Notes: generated by a model from the sequence alone, not told the origin. 64,000 nt of DNA from Candidatus Binataceae bacterium (GCA_035650475.1 DASRHP010000012.1:732059-796058); one strand, 5' to 3'. Counted from the stretch's first letter, positions 43,896 to 53,068 are shown. A program made the numbers and translations.

Positions 43896-44804
43896 TCAGT
43901 GGATGTCGTAGTGAAGCTGGAGCGGCTGGCCGTTGCGCAGCACGGTCAGGTTGATCGTGGACTGGTTGCGCAGGCTGCCGAGCATCTGCATCGCGCGCGC
44001 CGGGTCGCTCACGGTCTGTCCGTCGACGCTGGTCAGAATGTCGCCGTCGTGCAGGCCGACCTGGTCGAAAATCGAGCCCGGCTGGATCTCCGACAGACGA
44101 AAGCCGTCGGAGCTGCCGTCGGCGCCGATATTGGGGATCGCGCGAATCTGGGTGAACAGCGACGCCATGTTCCGAAGGTTGTCGTTCAACGTCAAGCGGT
44201 CGACGGCAAAGCGTCCGGGGCCGAGCGGGCGCACTCCACGCCCTGAGAGGGGCGAGAAAGGACGCCCTGGGCCCAACGAGCGCGCCGCCCATGGATAGGG
44301 GAGCGCCCGCGCATCGCTGGCGGCGGGGACGGGCGCCGCCGGCATCTCGAGCTTTATCCGCCGCCCTTGGTGCAGGATGATCGCGTGGTCCTTATAAACG
44401 CCCACCAGCTTGCCGGCCTCCGGAATCTCGTCGCCCAATCTGTAGAGCGACTGCCTCTGGGTGTTCTGGTCGAGCACGATGATGAACGGGCGCGAGAGCG
44501 TAAGCTGCGAGGTTCCGATCAGCTTGATGTGAAGGTTGGTCGCCGTTTCCGCCGGCGTTTCGGGCGCGGGTTCGAGATTAAAAATGTCGCGCCGGACGAT
44601 CGCCTCGTAGTACGCGCGCGGACGGGCCTGTGCGGCCACCGGCCGGGGGCGGGTAAGCGCGGGCAGCTCAAGCGGCGCCCCGCCTCCCAGGCGGCCCCGA
44701 ATAACGTCGTTGACCGAGAGCGCCAGAAAGTAGGCAAGCGCAGCGATCAGCAACAGGTTGAGCGCCGTGAGATAGCGCTCGGAGAACGCCAGCCGCAGCG
44801 TCAT
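43896..44804 (-). CDS. gspC: Type II secretion system protein C (GspC) with PDZ domain
   Basis: 302 residues. One N-terminal TM helix (about 13-30), a linker, then the HR domain (IVRRDIFNLEP ... IKLIGTSQLTLSRPFIIVLD ... YRLGDEI), and a C-terminal PDZ domain (FRLSEIQPGSIFDQVGLHDGDILTSVDGQ). GspC links the inner-membrane platform to the GspD secretin. No gspD, E, F or pseudopilin gene lies in the window, so this is an isolated copy. Its ATG overlaps the stop of the glutamate-cysteine ligase gene (ATGA), an odd translational pairing. Confidence 0.87.
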   Translation of the reverse strand: MTLRLAFSERYLTALNLLLIAALAYFLALSVNDVIRGRLGGGAPLELPALTRPRPVAAQARPRAYYEAIVRRDIFNLEPAPETPAETATNLHIKLIGTSQLTLSRPFIIVLDQNTQRQSLYRLGDEIPEAGKLVGVYKDHAIILHQGRRIKLEMPAAPVPAASDARALPYPWAARSLGPGRPFSPLSGRGVRPLGPGRFAVDRLTLNDNLRNMASLFTQIRAIPNIGADGSSDGFRLSEIQPGSIFDQVGLHDGDILTSVDGQTVSDPARAMQMLGSLRNQSTINLTVLRNGQPLQLHYDIH

Positions 44805-46174
44805 CAGACGAACGCCTCGACCCCGTAGGCGCAGCCTTCGACCAGGCGCTGTACGTCGTAGTTCCAGCGCCCCTTCCAGCGTTCTATCGTCAGGCTCGCC
44901 TGGGTCACCCCGCTACGCACCTGGTCGAGCAGGCGCAGCAGGTAAACGCTCTCGTTCTCGCCGCGCGCGTTGACCGCGTTGTGGCGCTCGAGCCCCACGC
45001 TCGCGATCATCAGGAGCTCCAGCGCGAGGTCGCGCAACGGGATTCGTCCTGCGCGCGCCTGGAGCCCCAACTTGTGCGCCGCGTCGGTCAGCAGCAGACG
45101 CTCCTCGAAGTTCCAGCGCTTGACCAGATCCCAGGCGCCCGCCATGCAGTCGGTGTCGTACAGGATCCCCTTGCAGAGCGCCGGCAGCGCCAGCATCAGC
45201 GCCGGCGGCTGGCTGTCCGCGGTGCGCACCTCGACGTACTTCTTGAGCCGCACCTCGGTGAAGATGGTGGTCAGATGGTTGGCCCAGTCGTCGAGCGTGG
45301 CGCGCTCGCCGCGCCATCCGCGCTCCATGAACTGGCGGAAGGTGATGCCGGGCGGCTGGGTCAGGTCGAGGTAGTGGTGGTCGCGCTCGATGAAGTACAT
45401 CGGAACATCGAGCGCGTACTCAGCGTAGTCCTCAAAACTCGTGTCGTCGCGGAAGACGAACTCGAGCGTGCCGCAGCGGTCGCGGTCGGTGTCCATCCAG
45501 ATGTGCCCGCGGTAGCTCTGGTAGCCGTTGAGCCGGCCGTCGCTCAGCGGCGAGTTGGCAAAGATCGCATAGAGCAGCGGAACCAACCCCATGCTGACGC
45601 GCAGCTTGCGCATCGCGTCGGGCTCGTCGCTGTAGTCAAGGTTGGCCTGCACGCCCGCGGTCTGCTTCATCATCCGCTGGCCGAGCCGCCCCTTGCGCGC
45701 CATGTACGGGTACATGATTTGGTAGCGCGCCTTGGGCAATAGCTCGATCTCGTCGACCGTGCTGATCGGCTGCATCCCCAGTCCCAGCACCACCGCGCCA
45801 AGCTCGTTGCCGACCTCGACGAGTTGCTCGATATGGCGTGTGAATTCGGCGTACGCGCAATGAATCGTTTCGCACTGTTCGCCCGAGAGCTCGATCTGGC
45901 TGCCGGGCTCGATCGTGATCGCGGCGCGCTCGCCCCTTAGGGCGAGGATGCGGCCGTTTTCCTTGACCGGCTCGTAGCCGTAGCGAGCGGCCAGCCTGCG
46001 CAGGATTTCCTCGACCCCGTTCGGCCCGGAGAAGGGCAGGGCACGCCCGTCGCGCGCAGAGACTATGACCTTCTCGTACTCGGTGCCGACCCGCCATCGC
46101 TCGCGCGGCTTGGCCCCGCTGGCGAAGTAGTCAATAAGCTGCTGGCGGGATTCGATCGGATCGCTCGTCGACAT
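44804..46174 (-). CDS. gshA: Glutamate-cysteine ligase, plant/alphaproteobacterial type
   Basis: 456 residues of the GCS2-type family. Signatures: RVGTEYEKV near 28-36, TIEPGSQIELSG (glutamate/ATP site), MKQTAGVQANLDY and YVEVRTADSQPP. It makes gamma-glutamylcysteine, the first step of glutathione synthesis. gshB is not in the window. It is the first gene of a five-gene minus-strand run and is divergent from glpK across 150 bp. A glutaredoxin at 48799 fits glutathione use. Confidence 0.93.
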   Translation of the reverse strand: MSTSDPIESRQQLIDYFASGAKPRERWRVGTEYEKVIVSARDGRALPFSGPNGVEEILRRLAARYGYEPVKENGRILALRGERAAITIEPGSQIELSGEQCETIHCAYAEFTRHIEQLVEVGNELGAVVLGLGMQPISTVDEIELLPKARYQIMYPYMARKGRLGQRMMKQTAGVQANLDYSDEPDAMRKLRVSMGLVPLLYAIFANSPLSDGRLNGYQSYRGHIWMDTDRDRCGTLEFVFRDDTSFEDYAEYALDVPMYFIERDHHYLDLTQPPGITFRQFMERGWRGERATLDDWANHLTTIFTEVRLKKYVEVRTADSQPPALMLALPALCKGILYDTDCMAGAWDLVKRWNFEERLLLTDAAHKLGLQARAGRIPLRDLALELLMIASVGLERHNAVNARGENESVYLLRLLDQVRSGVTQASLTIERWKGRWNYDVQRLVEGCAYGVEAFV

Positions 46175-46324
46175 ACGCTCGGCTCCGAAAGCGGCGCTTC
46201 GCGCGCGAGCTTATCATGGCTTTGTCCGAACCCGTAGGCAAGGCTGCGCGGGCCTTGTCGGGCGCCGCCGCCTTGCCTAACGTGGGTGCGGTTTAACGGG
46301 CAGATCGGGGAGCGGCGAAGGCGA

Positions 46325-47809
46325 ATGGCGCAGGCGGTGCTCGCAATCGACCAGGGGACCACAGGGACGACGGTGATGGTCCTCGACGCGAGCGGGCGCA
46401 TCCTTGGCCGCGCTTATGGTGAGATTCGTCAGTACTACCCGCGCCCGGGATGGGTCGAACACGACCCGGAGGAGATCTACCGTTCGGTGGTACGCCTGAG
46501 CCGGCGGGCAATCGGCGAGTCGCGCGTCGGCGCCGACGGTATCGCCGCCGCCGGCATCACCAACCAGCGCGAGACGTTCGTCGTATGGGAACGCGGCAGT
46601 GGCCGCCCAATCCATCGCGCGATCGTCTGGCAATGCCGGCGCAGCGCGGCGATCTGCGCTGCGCTCAAGCCGCGCGAGACCGAAGTGAGCCTCCGCACCG
46701 GGTTGCTGATCGATCCGTACTTCTCCGGCACCAAGCTCAGGTGGCTGCTCGACACCCGCCCGGAGCTGCGCCGGCGCGCCGCGCGCGGCGAGCTGTGCTT
46801 CGGCACGATCGATTCGTGGCTGGTCTTCCGGCTTTCGCGTGGCAGCGGGTTCGTCACCGATTTCACCAACGCCTCGCGCACGCTGATGTTGAACCTGCGC
46901 AGCCGTGCATGGGACAGGGAGATGCTCAGGATGCTGGGCGTGCCGGCCGAGATGCTGCCGCAGCCGGTAAGCTCGCGCGGGCCGCTGGCCGAGGCCGCAG
47001 CAGGAACACTGGCGTCGCGCGCGATCCCAATCGGGGCCGTTATCGGCGACCAGCAATCGGCGCTCTACGGCCAGCGCGCGGTGCGCGCGGGCGAGGCCAA
47101 GGCGACCTACGGAACCGGCGCATTTCTCCTGATGCATACGGGCGACCAGCCGGTCGCCTCACGCAACCGGCTACTTACCACCGCGGCGTTGGGGCCGACC
47201 GGCGAGCCGGCCTACGCGCTGGAGGGCTCGGTGTTTATCGCGGGTGCGGCGATTCAATGGCTGCGCGACGAGTTAGGGCTCATCGGCGCGTCGGCCGAGA
47301 GCGAGAGGCTCGCGCGCGCAAGTCGCGAACGCACTCATCCGTATCTGGTGCCCGCCTTCGTCGGGCTGGGCGCGCCGTACTGGGACGCAGACGCGCGCGG
47401 CGCGATTGTCGGGATCACGCGGGGCACCAGCCGGGCCGACCTGGTGCGCGCGGCGCTTGATTCCATTGCCTACCAGGTGCGCGATGTCGTCGTCGCGATG
47501 GAACGCGATACCGGGCGGCGGGTGCGCGAGCTGCGAGTTGACGGAGGGGCGACCGCCAACGACTACCTGATGCAGTTCCAGGCCGACGTGCTCGGGCGTC
47601 CGGTGCGGCGCCCGGCGATGGCGGAGACGACGGCGTTGGGTGCGGCGATGCTGGCCGGACTGGCAGCGGGAGTGTGGCGCTCGCCGCGCGAGTTGGCGGC
47701 GCTCAAGCGCGCGGGGCGAGTGTTTCGTCCGGCGATGCGCGCACAAGAACGCAAGGGGTTGCTCAGCGGATGGCGCGACGCGGTCGCCCGAGTGCGCAGT
47801 TCGCTGTGA
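46325..47809 (+). CDS. glpK: Glycerol kinase
   Basis: 494 residues from the ATG at 46325 (GGGGAGCGGCGAAGG upstream). FGGY family: AIDQGTTGTTV at the N-terminus, AAGITNQRETFVVWER, IVWQCRR, SGTKLRWLLD, GTIDSWLVFRL, IGDQQSALYG, YGTGAFLLM, LRVDGGATANDYLMQFQAD. Phosphorylates glycerol to glycerol-3-phosphate with ATP. No glpF or glpD nearby. The C-terminal basic tail is variable. Confidence 0.93.
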   Translation: MAQAVLAIDQGTTGTTVMVLDASGRILGRAYGEIRQYYPRPGWVEHDPEEIYRSVVRLSRRAIGESRVGADGIAAAGITNQRETFVVWERGSGRPIHRAIVWQCRRSAAICAALKPRETEVSLRTGLLIDPYFSGTKLRWLLDTRPELRRRAARGELCFGTIDSWLVFRLSRGSGFVTDFTNASRTLMLNLRSRAWDREMLRMLGVPAEMLPQPVSSRGPLAEAAAGTLASRAIPIGAVIGDQQSALYGQRAVRAGEAKATYGTGAFLLMHTGDQPVASRNRLLTTAALGPTGEPAYALEGSVFIAGAAIQWLRDELGLIGASAESERLARASRERTHPYLVPAFVGLGAPYWDADARGAIVGITRGTSRADLVRAALDSIAYQVRDVVVAMERDTGRRVRELRVDGGATANDYLMQFQADVLGRPVRRPAMAETTALGAAMLAGLAAGVWRSPRELAALKRAGRVFRPAMRAQERKGLLSGWRDAVARVRSSL

Positions 47810-47864
47810 GGGCGCGGCCGCCAGCGCGTCGGTCAAATTGAGCCAGGAGGCGGAGGGTCGATCC

Positions 47865-48503
47865 ATGGTGCTGAATGCGTGGCCGCGCGTATTGCTGGTG
47901 TTTCCAGAGCATTATGCGGACGCCGCAGCGCTGCTCAGCCGCGCATTCGTCGCCGATCCCCTGGCGCTGGCCACCGCGCCCGAGCCCAGGGAACCCGAAG
48001 CACGCGCCCGACGCCTGACCGGCCTGTTCGCCACCGCGCTCCGCATCCACCGCGCGGCTGGCCAGCCCGTCTTTGGCGTGTTCGACGGTGGGCGGCTGGT
48101 CGCGGCAGCCGTCGTCGAAGGCACGATGCATGCGCCGTCGAGCGTGACCGTCTTTCATGGCCTCGCGACACTGCCGACGCTGATTCGGGCGGTCGGATGG
48201 GCCGGGATGGCGCGTTCGATCAAGCTCGTCGATACGCTGGCGCGCAACCATCCGCCCGAGCCGCATCTCTATCTCAACATCCTTGGAGTCGAGCCCGCCT
48301 TCCAGGGCCGCCATGGCGGCGTCGCGATTCTCGACTATCTGCGCGAGCTGGCGGCCGCGCGCACCGACGTCGCGGGCGTGTATCTGGAGACCGCGAAGGA
48401 AGCCAACGTCGGGTACTACATGCGCAACGGCTACGAAGTGATCGGCGAATTCTATCCGCTGGGCGTGAGGTGTTGGCGGATGTTCCAGCCGCGGCGGGCT
48501 TAA
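47865..48503 (+). CDS. GNAT-family N-acetyltransferase
   Basis: 212 residues from the ATG at 47865, with AGGAGGCGGAGG upstream; the frame reaching back to 47640 overlaps glpK and is not used. Acetyl-CoA-site features: LYLNILGVEPAFQGRHGGVAILDYL (about 136-160), then VYLETAKEANVGYYMRNGYEVIGEF, typical of the C-terminal GNAT half. N-terminal residues about 15-60 hold the receptor part (ALLSRAFVADPLA). Substrate unknown. It lies 55 bp after glpK and its end overlaps the convergent cold-shock-like gene by 4 bp. Confidence 0.83.
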   Translation: MVLNAWPRVLLVFPEHYADAAALLSRAFVADPLALATAPEPREPEARARRLTGLFATALRIHRAAGQPVFGVFDGGRLVAAAVVEGTMHAPSSVTVFHGLATLPTLIRAVGWAGMARSIKLVDTLARNHPPEPHLYLNILGVEPAFQGRHGGVAILDYLRELAAARTDVAGVYLETAKEANVGYYMRNGYEVIGEFYPLGVRCWRMFQPRRA

Positions 48504-48802
48504 TCCCGTTTCACCTCGGCGCAACGGCGCGCCGGATTGATCCGCGTGACGCGCAATCCCCTGGATGTCCAGCCGACGTCGAAGCCGACGCTGTCGCCCG
48601 GGTTCAGCAGATCGATTCCCGGCATGCGGCCACCAAGCGGCGCGCCAACGACCTCGACGAAAGGAAACTCGAAAGGGAGTTCGCGTCCGGAGTGCGCGCG
48701 CACCATGCCGCGCCCACGCGCCCGATCCAGCGAGAGGATCATCCCGCGGTAAAAGTTGTCGGGAAAGCGCTCGGCGTCGAACAGATCGCTCATCTCGCTC
48801 AT
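48500..48802 (-). CDS. Cold-shock-like OB-fold protein
   Basis: 100 residues. About residues 18-95 read like a cold-shock domain: GMILSLDRARGRGMVRAHSGRELPFEFPFVEVVG, then PGDSVGFDVGWTSRGLRVTRINP. The RNP motifs are degenerate (KGFGFI/VFVH replaced), so nucleic-acid binding is uncertain. Its start overlaps the glutaredoxin stop by 4 bp, suggesting co-translation. Short conserved hypothetical proteins of this kind lack a known function. Confidence 0.6.
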   Translation of the reverse strand: MSEMSDLFDAERFPDNFYRGMILSLDRARGRGMVRAHSGRELPFEFPFVEVVGAPLGGRMPGIDLLNPGDSVGFDVGWTSRGLRVTRINPARRCAEVKRD

Positions 48803-49065
48803 CCCGGCTCCTTCAGCAGCGCATCCAGTTCGCCCCGCTGTTCAAGCGCGCGCAGTTCGTCGTAGCCGCCAATAATTTTGCCGTTGATGAAGATTTCGGG
48901 TACCGTACGCCGGCCGCCCGCCCGTTCGACCATCTTCGCGCGCCGCACCGGGTCATCGGTTACGTCGATTTCCTCGAAGGCGACACCCTTGTGCGTCAGT
49001 AAGGATTTGGCTCGTACGCAGTAGGGGCAGTACTCCGTCGTGTAAACCTCGACTTTGGCCACCAC
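48799..49065 (-). CDS. grxC: Glutaredoxin (GrxC-like)
   Basis: 88 residues; GTG start at 49065. Dithiol active site CPYC (13-16), TVPEIFINGKIIGG with the cis-Pro and the GG glutathione-binding motif. It reduces disulfides or deglutathionylates proteins with glutathione in the cytoplasm. gshA at 44804 supports glutathione being made. It is next to last in a seven-gene minus-strand run that begins with comF. Confidence 0.93.
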   Translation of the reverse strand: MVAKVEVYTTEYCPYCVRAKSLLTHKGVAFEEIDVTDDPVRRAKMVERAGGRRTVPEIFINGKIIGGYDELRALEQRGELDALLKEPG

Positions 49066-49134
49066 TCACCTCTGGTTTATTTTCGACCGCCACGGCCACC
49101 TTGTCCAGATGAGCGGCTTCCCAAAGGAACCGTC

Positions 49135-49818
49135 TCAGCGCGCGTCTGTATACAGCCGCGCCAGGCGCGCCGGCGAGACGCCCATCAGGAACGCGGCGCG
49201 GATGAGCCACATCTGGAGCACGGTCCGGAGCACGCCGCCGCGATGCCATCGCCGCGCCGAGGTCACCACGCATGAACGCAGGCAGGCGACGCGGCCTGCG
49301 CGCTTGAGCCGGCGCGCGAAGTCGAGGTCCTCGCACAGCTCGATTTCGCGATAGCCGCCGAGCCGCGCGAAGACCTCGCGCCGCACGAACAACGCCTGAT
49401 CGCCGGTGCCGGTGTGGCTGAGCCGCGAGCGCACGCTGATAAGCCATCCGATAAGGCGCATTAGCGGCGCCGGATCCTCCAGCCGCACGTCGAAACGGCC
49501 GCCGACCACGGTTGGAGTGGCGAGCGCGGCGTCGATGTCACGCGCGAAGTTGCGCGGCACGAGCGTGTCGGCGTGCACGAACGCCAGCGTATCGCCGTGG
49601 GCGGCGGCGGCGCCCGCGTTCATCTGGCGCGCCCGCCCGCGGGGCGCACTTAGCAGTGTTGTGCATCGCGGACGCGCCTCCTCGATGCTGCGGTCTGCGC
49701 TGCCGCCGTCCACGACGATTATCTCGGCACCGGGTGCGCCAACCGCGAGCGCCTCGAGCGTGCGCGCGATGGCGCGCTCCTCGTTGAGCATCGGCACGAT
49801 AACCGAGAGCTGTTTCAC
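49135..49818 (-). CDS. Family 2 glycosyltransferase (TIGR04283-like)
   Basis: 227 residues. GT-A fold: LSVIVPMLNEERAIARTLEAL, IIVVDGGSADRS, RARQMNAGAAAAHGDTLAFVHADT (HADT equivalent of DxD), GTGDQALFVRREVFARLGGY, CEDLDFARRLKRAGR. It ends with an amphipathic/TM-like segment (TVLQMWLIRAAFLMGV). The pattern fits the TIGR04283 group often found near arsenosugar or phospholipid genes; the acceptor is unknown. It lies 32 bp after purN. Confidence 0.83.
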   Translation of the reverse strand: MKQLSVIVPMLNEERAIARTLEALAVGAPGAEIIVVDGGSADRSIEEARPRCTTLLSAPRGRARQMNAGAAAAHGDTLAFVHADTLVPRNFARDIDAALATPTVVGGRFDVRLEDPAPLMRLIGWLISVRSRLSHTGTGDQALFVRREVFARLGGYREIELCEDLDFARRLKRAGRVACLRSCVVTSARRWHRGGVLRTVLQMWLIRAAFLMGVSPARLARLYTDAR

Positions 49819-49850
49819 GGCGGCCGCGCCGGCGCGCTACGGCAAGGCGC

Positions 49851-50549
49851 TCAGTGAGAGCGCGAGGCAGTGGGAGGCGGATTGAGCAAGGCCTGATGCT
49901 CGTCAACGGCGGACTCGGCGGCGTCCGGCGCCGGCGCGATAATTACGCGGCGGCCTTCGATTTTGAGCCGGCCTTCCTGATACAGCCGGATCGCCAGCGG
50001 ATAGATGCGATGCTCCTGGGCGAGGATGCGCTTGCTCAGGCGCTCCTCGTCGTCGCCGGGCATCACCGGCACCGCCGCCTGTACGATAATCGGGCCGTCG
50101 TCCACGCCCTCGCGCACAAAAAACACCGTGCATCCTGCGATCCGCACGCCGTATTCGAGCGCCGCCTTCTGCGCGTCAATTCCGGGGAAGGCGGGCAGCA
50201 GCGCGGGATGGATATTCATGATGCGGTCGGGAAAGGCGGCGAGCATCACGGGCGAGAGCAGGCGCATGAACCCGGCGCAGGCGACTAGCTCGACACCATG
50301 CTCGTTCAGCGCCGCGGCCAAGGCGCGGTCGAAATCTTCGCGCGCGGCAAAGCGGCGATGCTCGATGACGCGGGCAGGGATACCGTGGCGGCGCGCACGC
50401 TCGAGTCCCTGGGCGGCGGGGCGGTTCGAGACGACGAGGCGGATTTCAGCACGCAACTCGTTGCGCTCGATGGCGTCGATTATAGCCTGCAAATTGGTGC
50501 CGGTGCCGGAAATCAGCACCCCCAGCCTAACCGGCGGCCGTTGCTTCAT
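49851..50549 (-). CDS. purN: Phosphoribosylglycinamide formyltransferase
   Basis: 232 residues, with an extra ~30-residue C-terminal tail. LGVLISGTGTNLQAIIDA binds GAR phosphate; the catalytic segment is MNIHPALLPAFPGIDAQ, and GCTVFFVREGVDDGPII is the folate site. It transfers formyl from 10-formyl-THF to GAR, the third step of purine synthesis. purM lies 33 bp upstream on the same strand, giving the usual purM-purN pair. Confidence 0.96.
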   Translation of the reverse strand: MKQRPPVRLGVLISGTGTNLQAIIDAIERNELRAEIRLVVSNRPAAQGLERARRHGIPARVIEHRRFAAREDFDRALAAALNEHGVELVACAGFMRLLSPVMLAAFPDRIMNIHPALLPAFPGIDAQKAALEYGVRIAGCTVFFVREGVDDGPIIVQAAVPVMPGDDEERLSKRILAQEHRIYPLAIRLYQEGRLKIEGRRVIIAPAPDAAESAVDEHQALLNPPPTASRSH

Positions 50550-50582
50550 CGCGCGATGCTCCCGTGCGGTATGCCGCGCGTC

Positions 50583-51620
50583 TCAGCCTATCACCACGCC
50601 GCGTTCACCACGTCTGATTTCGCCCACGACGCGAGCGGGCGTGCGCCGGCGGCGCAGATGAGCCACGACCGCGTCGGCGGCCGCGCTCGGCACGACGGCG
50701 ATCATCCCCAGGCCGTTGTTGAACGTGCGGTCCATCTCGGCGGTGTCGATTCGTCCGAGCCGCGCAATGAGGTCGAAGATCGGCGGCACCTGCCAGCTGC
50801 CGCGGCGGATCACGGCTCGTGCTCCCCGGGGCAGGACGCGCGGCAGGTTTTCGATCACGCCGCCGCCGGTGATATTGGCAAGCCCGCGAATCGGAAAGCG
50901 TTCGAAAAGTTCCACCGCGATTTTTGCGTAAATCTTGGTCGGGCGCAGCAGCTCCTCGCCCAGCGTGCATCCGAGTTCCGACACACGCCCATTAAGTCTG
51001 AGCCGCGCGCGCTCGAGCAGCACCCTGCGCGCGAGCGAGAAGCCGTTGGAGTGCAGTCCGCTGGAGGCCAGGCCTATCAGCACGTCGCCCGCCCCGATCC
51101 GCTCGGGGCGCGGGATCCGCGCGCGCTCGGCGACCCCCACGGCGAAGCCCGCGATGTCGTATTCGCCCGGGCGATAGAAGCCCGGCATCTGCGCGGTTTC
51201 GCCCCCAACCAGGCTCATCCCGGCCATCCGGCATCCGCGCGCCACACCCTTGACCAGCGCCAGCGCGACGGCGGAGCTGAGCTTGCCGGTCGCGATGTAG
51301 TCCAGGAAGAAGAGCGGCCGCGCGGCGTGGCATACGATGTCGTTGACGCACATCGCGACGCAGTCGATACCGACCGTGTCGTGGCGGCCGGTGAGAAAGG
51401 CGATCTTGAGCTTGGTGCCGACGCCGTCGGTGCCGGCGACCAGCACCGGCGAGCGCATCGCGCGTGCGCCGTCGAGGCTTACCAGCGCGCCGAAGCCGCC
51501 GATCCCCTCCAGCACCTGCGCGCCGAGCGTCGGTCGCGCCAGCCGCCGGAACATCGGCACCAGCCGCTGCTTGAGCTCGATATCGATGCCCGCCGCCTTG
51601 TAAGTGAGCCCGTGCGCCAT
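50583..51620 (-). CDS. purM: Phosphoribosylformylglycinamidine cyclo-ligase (AIR synthetase)
   Basis: 345 residues, full length. Conserved GTDGVGTKLKIA, GIDCVAMCVNDI, LVGGETAQMPGFY, LASSGLHSNGFSL, PTKIYAK, ITGGGVIENLPRVLP, TFNNGLGMI. It closes the imidazole ring of AIR with ATP. The start follows the methyltransferase stop by 3 bp, so it is translationally linked with comF and the methyltransferase. Confidence 0.97.
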   Translation of the reverse strand: MAHGLTYKAAGIDIELKQRLVPMFRRLARPTLGAQVLEGIGGFGALVSLDGARAMRSPVLVAGTDGVGTKLKIAFLTGRHDTVGIDCVAMCVNDIVCHAARPLFFLDYIATGKLSSAVALALVKGVARGCRMAGMSLVGGETAQMPGFYRPGEYDIAGFAVGVAERARIPRPERIGAGDVLIGLASSGLHSNGFSLARRVLLERARLRLNGRVSELGCTLGEELLRPTKIYAKIAVELFERFPIRGLANITGGGVIENLPRVLPRGARAVIRRGSWQVPPIFDLIARLGRIDTAEMDRTFNNGLGMIAVVPSAAADAVVAHLRRRRTPARVVGEIRRGERGVVIG

Positions 51621-51623
51621 CGG

Positions 51624-52208
51624 CTACCCGCTCCTCCTAATGGCGAGCGCTCCGGCGCGCCATGCGCGCTTGCCGTCGGGATAGACCGTGATTCCCTCGC
51701 GGTAGCGCAAAAGTTCCATCCTTGCCGCGTCGAGCATCTCCCGCAACTCGTAATGCTTGAGCAGGAAATCGGGATTGCGCGGATGGCCGAATGCGATCTG
51801 ATCGATGAGAAACGTATCGAAGAGCAGCATGCCGCCCGGTTTGAGGCTCGCCACGAGGCGTGGCGCAAGGCCGCGGTCGAGGAAGCTCACGTTGAGCGCA
51901 AGATCGAAACGGTCGCAGGGCAGGGGATAGTCGCAGAGATCCGCGACGACAGGCCAAGCCGCAAGGCGCTCGGCGCGCGCAGCGGCCTGCATCGCGCGCA
52001 GGCCCGCCTCCGCGTAGTCGATCGCAACCACTTTGAAGCCCGCGCGCGCCAGCAGCAGGCTATGGCGACCGGCGCCGGCAGCGGCGTCGAGCGCGAGGCC
52101 GCCGCGCGGCAGCAGCGCCATCATTTCGGACACCCACGGCTCCGGCGCTTGGGGCGCGGCGCCGGCGCGGTAGCGCTCGTTCCACTGCGGGCGATTAGGC
52201 TCGTTCAC
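51624..52208 (-). CDS. SAM-dependent methyltransferase (class I, tellurite-resistance-like)
   Basis: 194 residues from the GTG at 52208, which overlaps the comF stop (GTGA). SAM motif I is LALDAAAGAGRHSLLLARAGFKV, then the acidic end of strand 2 (AIDYAEAGL), and the post-I/IV DLALNVSFLDRGL. WNERY at the N-terminus resembles TehB/UbiE-like small-molecule methyltransferases. The target is unknown. The frame continues upstream into comF but only in its antisense-like phase. Confidence 0.82.
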   Translation of the reverse strand: MNEPNRPQWNERYRAGAAPQAPEPWVSEMMALLPRGGLALDAAAGAGRHSLLLARAGFKVVAIDYAEAGLRAMQAAARAERLAAWPVVADLCDYPLPCDRFDLALNVSFLDRGLAPRLVASLKPGGMLLFDTFLIDQIAFGHPRNPDFLLKHYELREMLDAARMELLRYREGITVYPDGKRAWRAGALAIRRSG

Positions 52209-52927
52209 AGGACGCGGGCCAGGGTGAAGACGTCGATACGCCGGGCGCCGGCGGCGCGGAGCACGCGCGCGCATTCGCCGACCGTCGCGCCGGTGGTCAT
52301 GACGTCGTCAACAAGCAGCACGCGCCGGCCGGCGACGCGCGCCGGCCGGCACACCTTGAACGCGTTGCGCACGTTGCGGGCGCGTTCGGCGTGGTCACGC
52401 GCCGTCTGCGGCGGAGTCGGACGTACGCGGGCTAGCGTGGCGACGTCGATGGGGCATTTGAACCGGCGGGCGAGTGCCGAGCCCAGCAGCGCCGCCTGAT
52501 TGAAGCCGCGCCATCGCAGGCGCGCGCGATGAAGCGGCACGGGGATGACGAGATCGTAGCCGTCGGCTGCGAGCGGCGGCGCGGCGTCGAGGCATTCCGC
52601 CAGCGCGCGTCCCAGCGACTGGTCGAGACCGTACTTGTGGCGGCGCAAGAGCGAACCGACGGTGTTCGAGCCCTCGGCGCCGGCACGATAGCGGGTAATC
52701 GCACGTGCAGAGTCGAAAGCAGGTGGCAAAACCAGGCACTGCCGGCAACGCTGACTGCCATCATCGTGCGCCAGCGGCGTGCCGCATACGTCGCACAGCG
52801 CTCCCGCGAGCGGCTCAATACCGGCCAGGCATCGCGCGCACAGGCGGCGAGCAGAGTCGATCGGCATCGACACGCCGCACATCGCGCATCGCGGCGGATA
52901 AACAAAATTGAGCAGATAGCGCAACAT
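52205..52927 (-). CDS. comF: ComF-family phosphoribosyltransferase-like protein
   Basis: 240 residues. The double zinc-ribbon N-terminus has four CxxC pairs (CAMC, CARC, CDVC, CRQC). The PRTase domain has LVIPVPLHRARLRWRGFNQA and the PRPP-binding VLLVDDVMTTGATV. ComF-type proteins act in DNA uptake or related recombination in naturally competent bacteria (FComF partners with helicases). It is first in a seven-gene minus-strand run. Divergent from the CoA-transferase gene at 53069. Confidence 0.92.
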   Translation of the reverse strand: MLRYLLNFVYPPRCAMCGVSMPIDSARRLCARCLAGIEPLAGALCDVCGTPLAHDDGSQRCRQCLVLPPAFDSARAITRYRAGAEGSNTVGSLLRRHKYGLDQSLGRALAECLDAAPPLAADGYDLVIPVPLHRARLRWRGFNQAALLGSALARRFKCPIDVATLARVRPTPPQTARDHAERARNVRNAFKVCRPARVAGRRVLLVDDVMTTGATVGECARVLRAAGARRIDVFTLARVL

Positions 52928-53068
52928 CGCCCGCCTTCATTGATGAAGGCTTAAGCCGGCTAACTCAAGTACCGAACGTACGGGCGCTGTGGATAAGGCG
53001 CGGCGGTTCGAGGTTGGCCCCCTTGCGCGGCCATCCGCCTCGGCCGCTCTTATGGTATAGGGAAAACC

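Noticed and set aside
50298..52499. 733-codon open frame on the plus strand across purN, purM and the methyltransferase
   Set aside because: Antisense to conserved minus-strand genes; composition (Arg, His, Gln, Asp) and lack of motifs show it is a shadow of GC-rich coding DNA.
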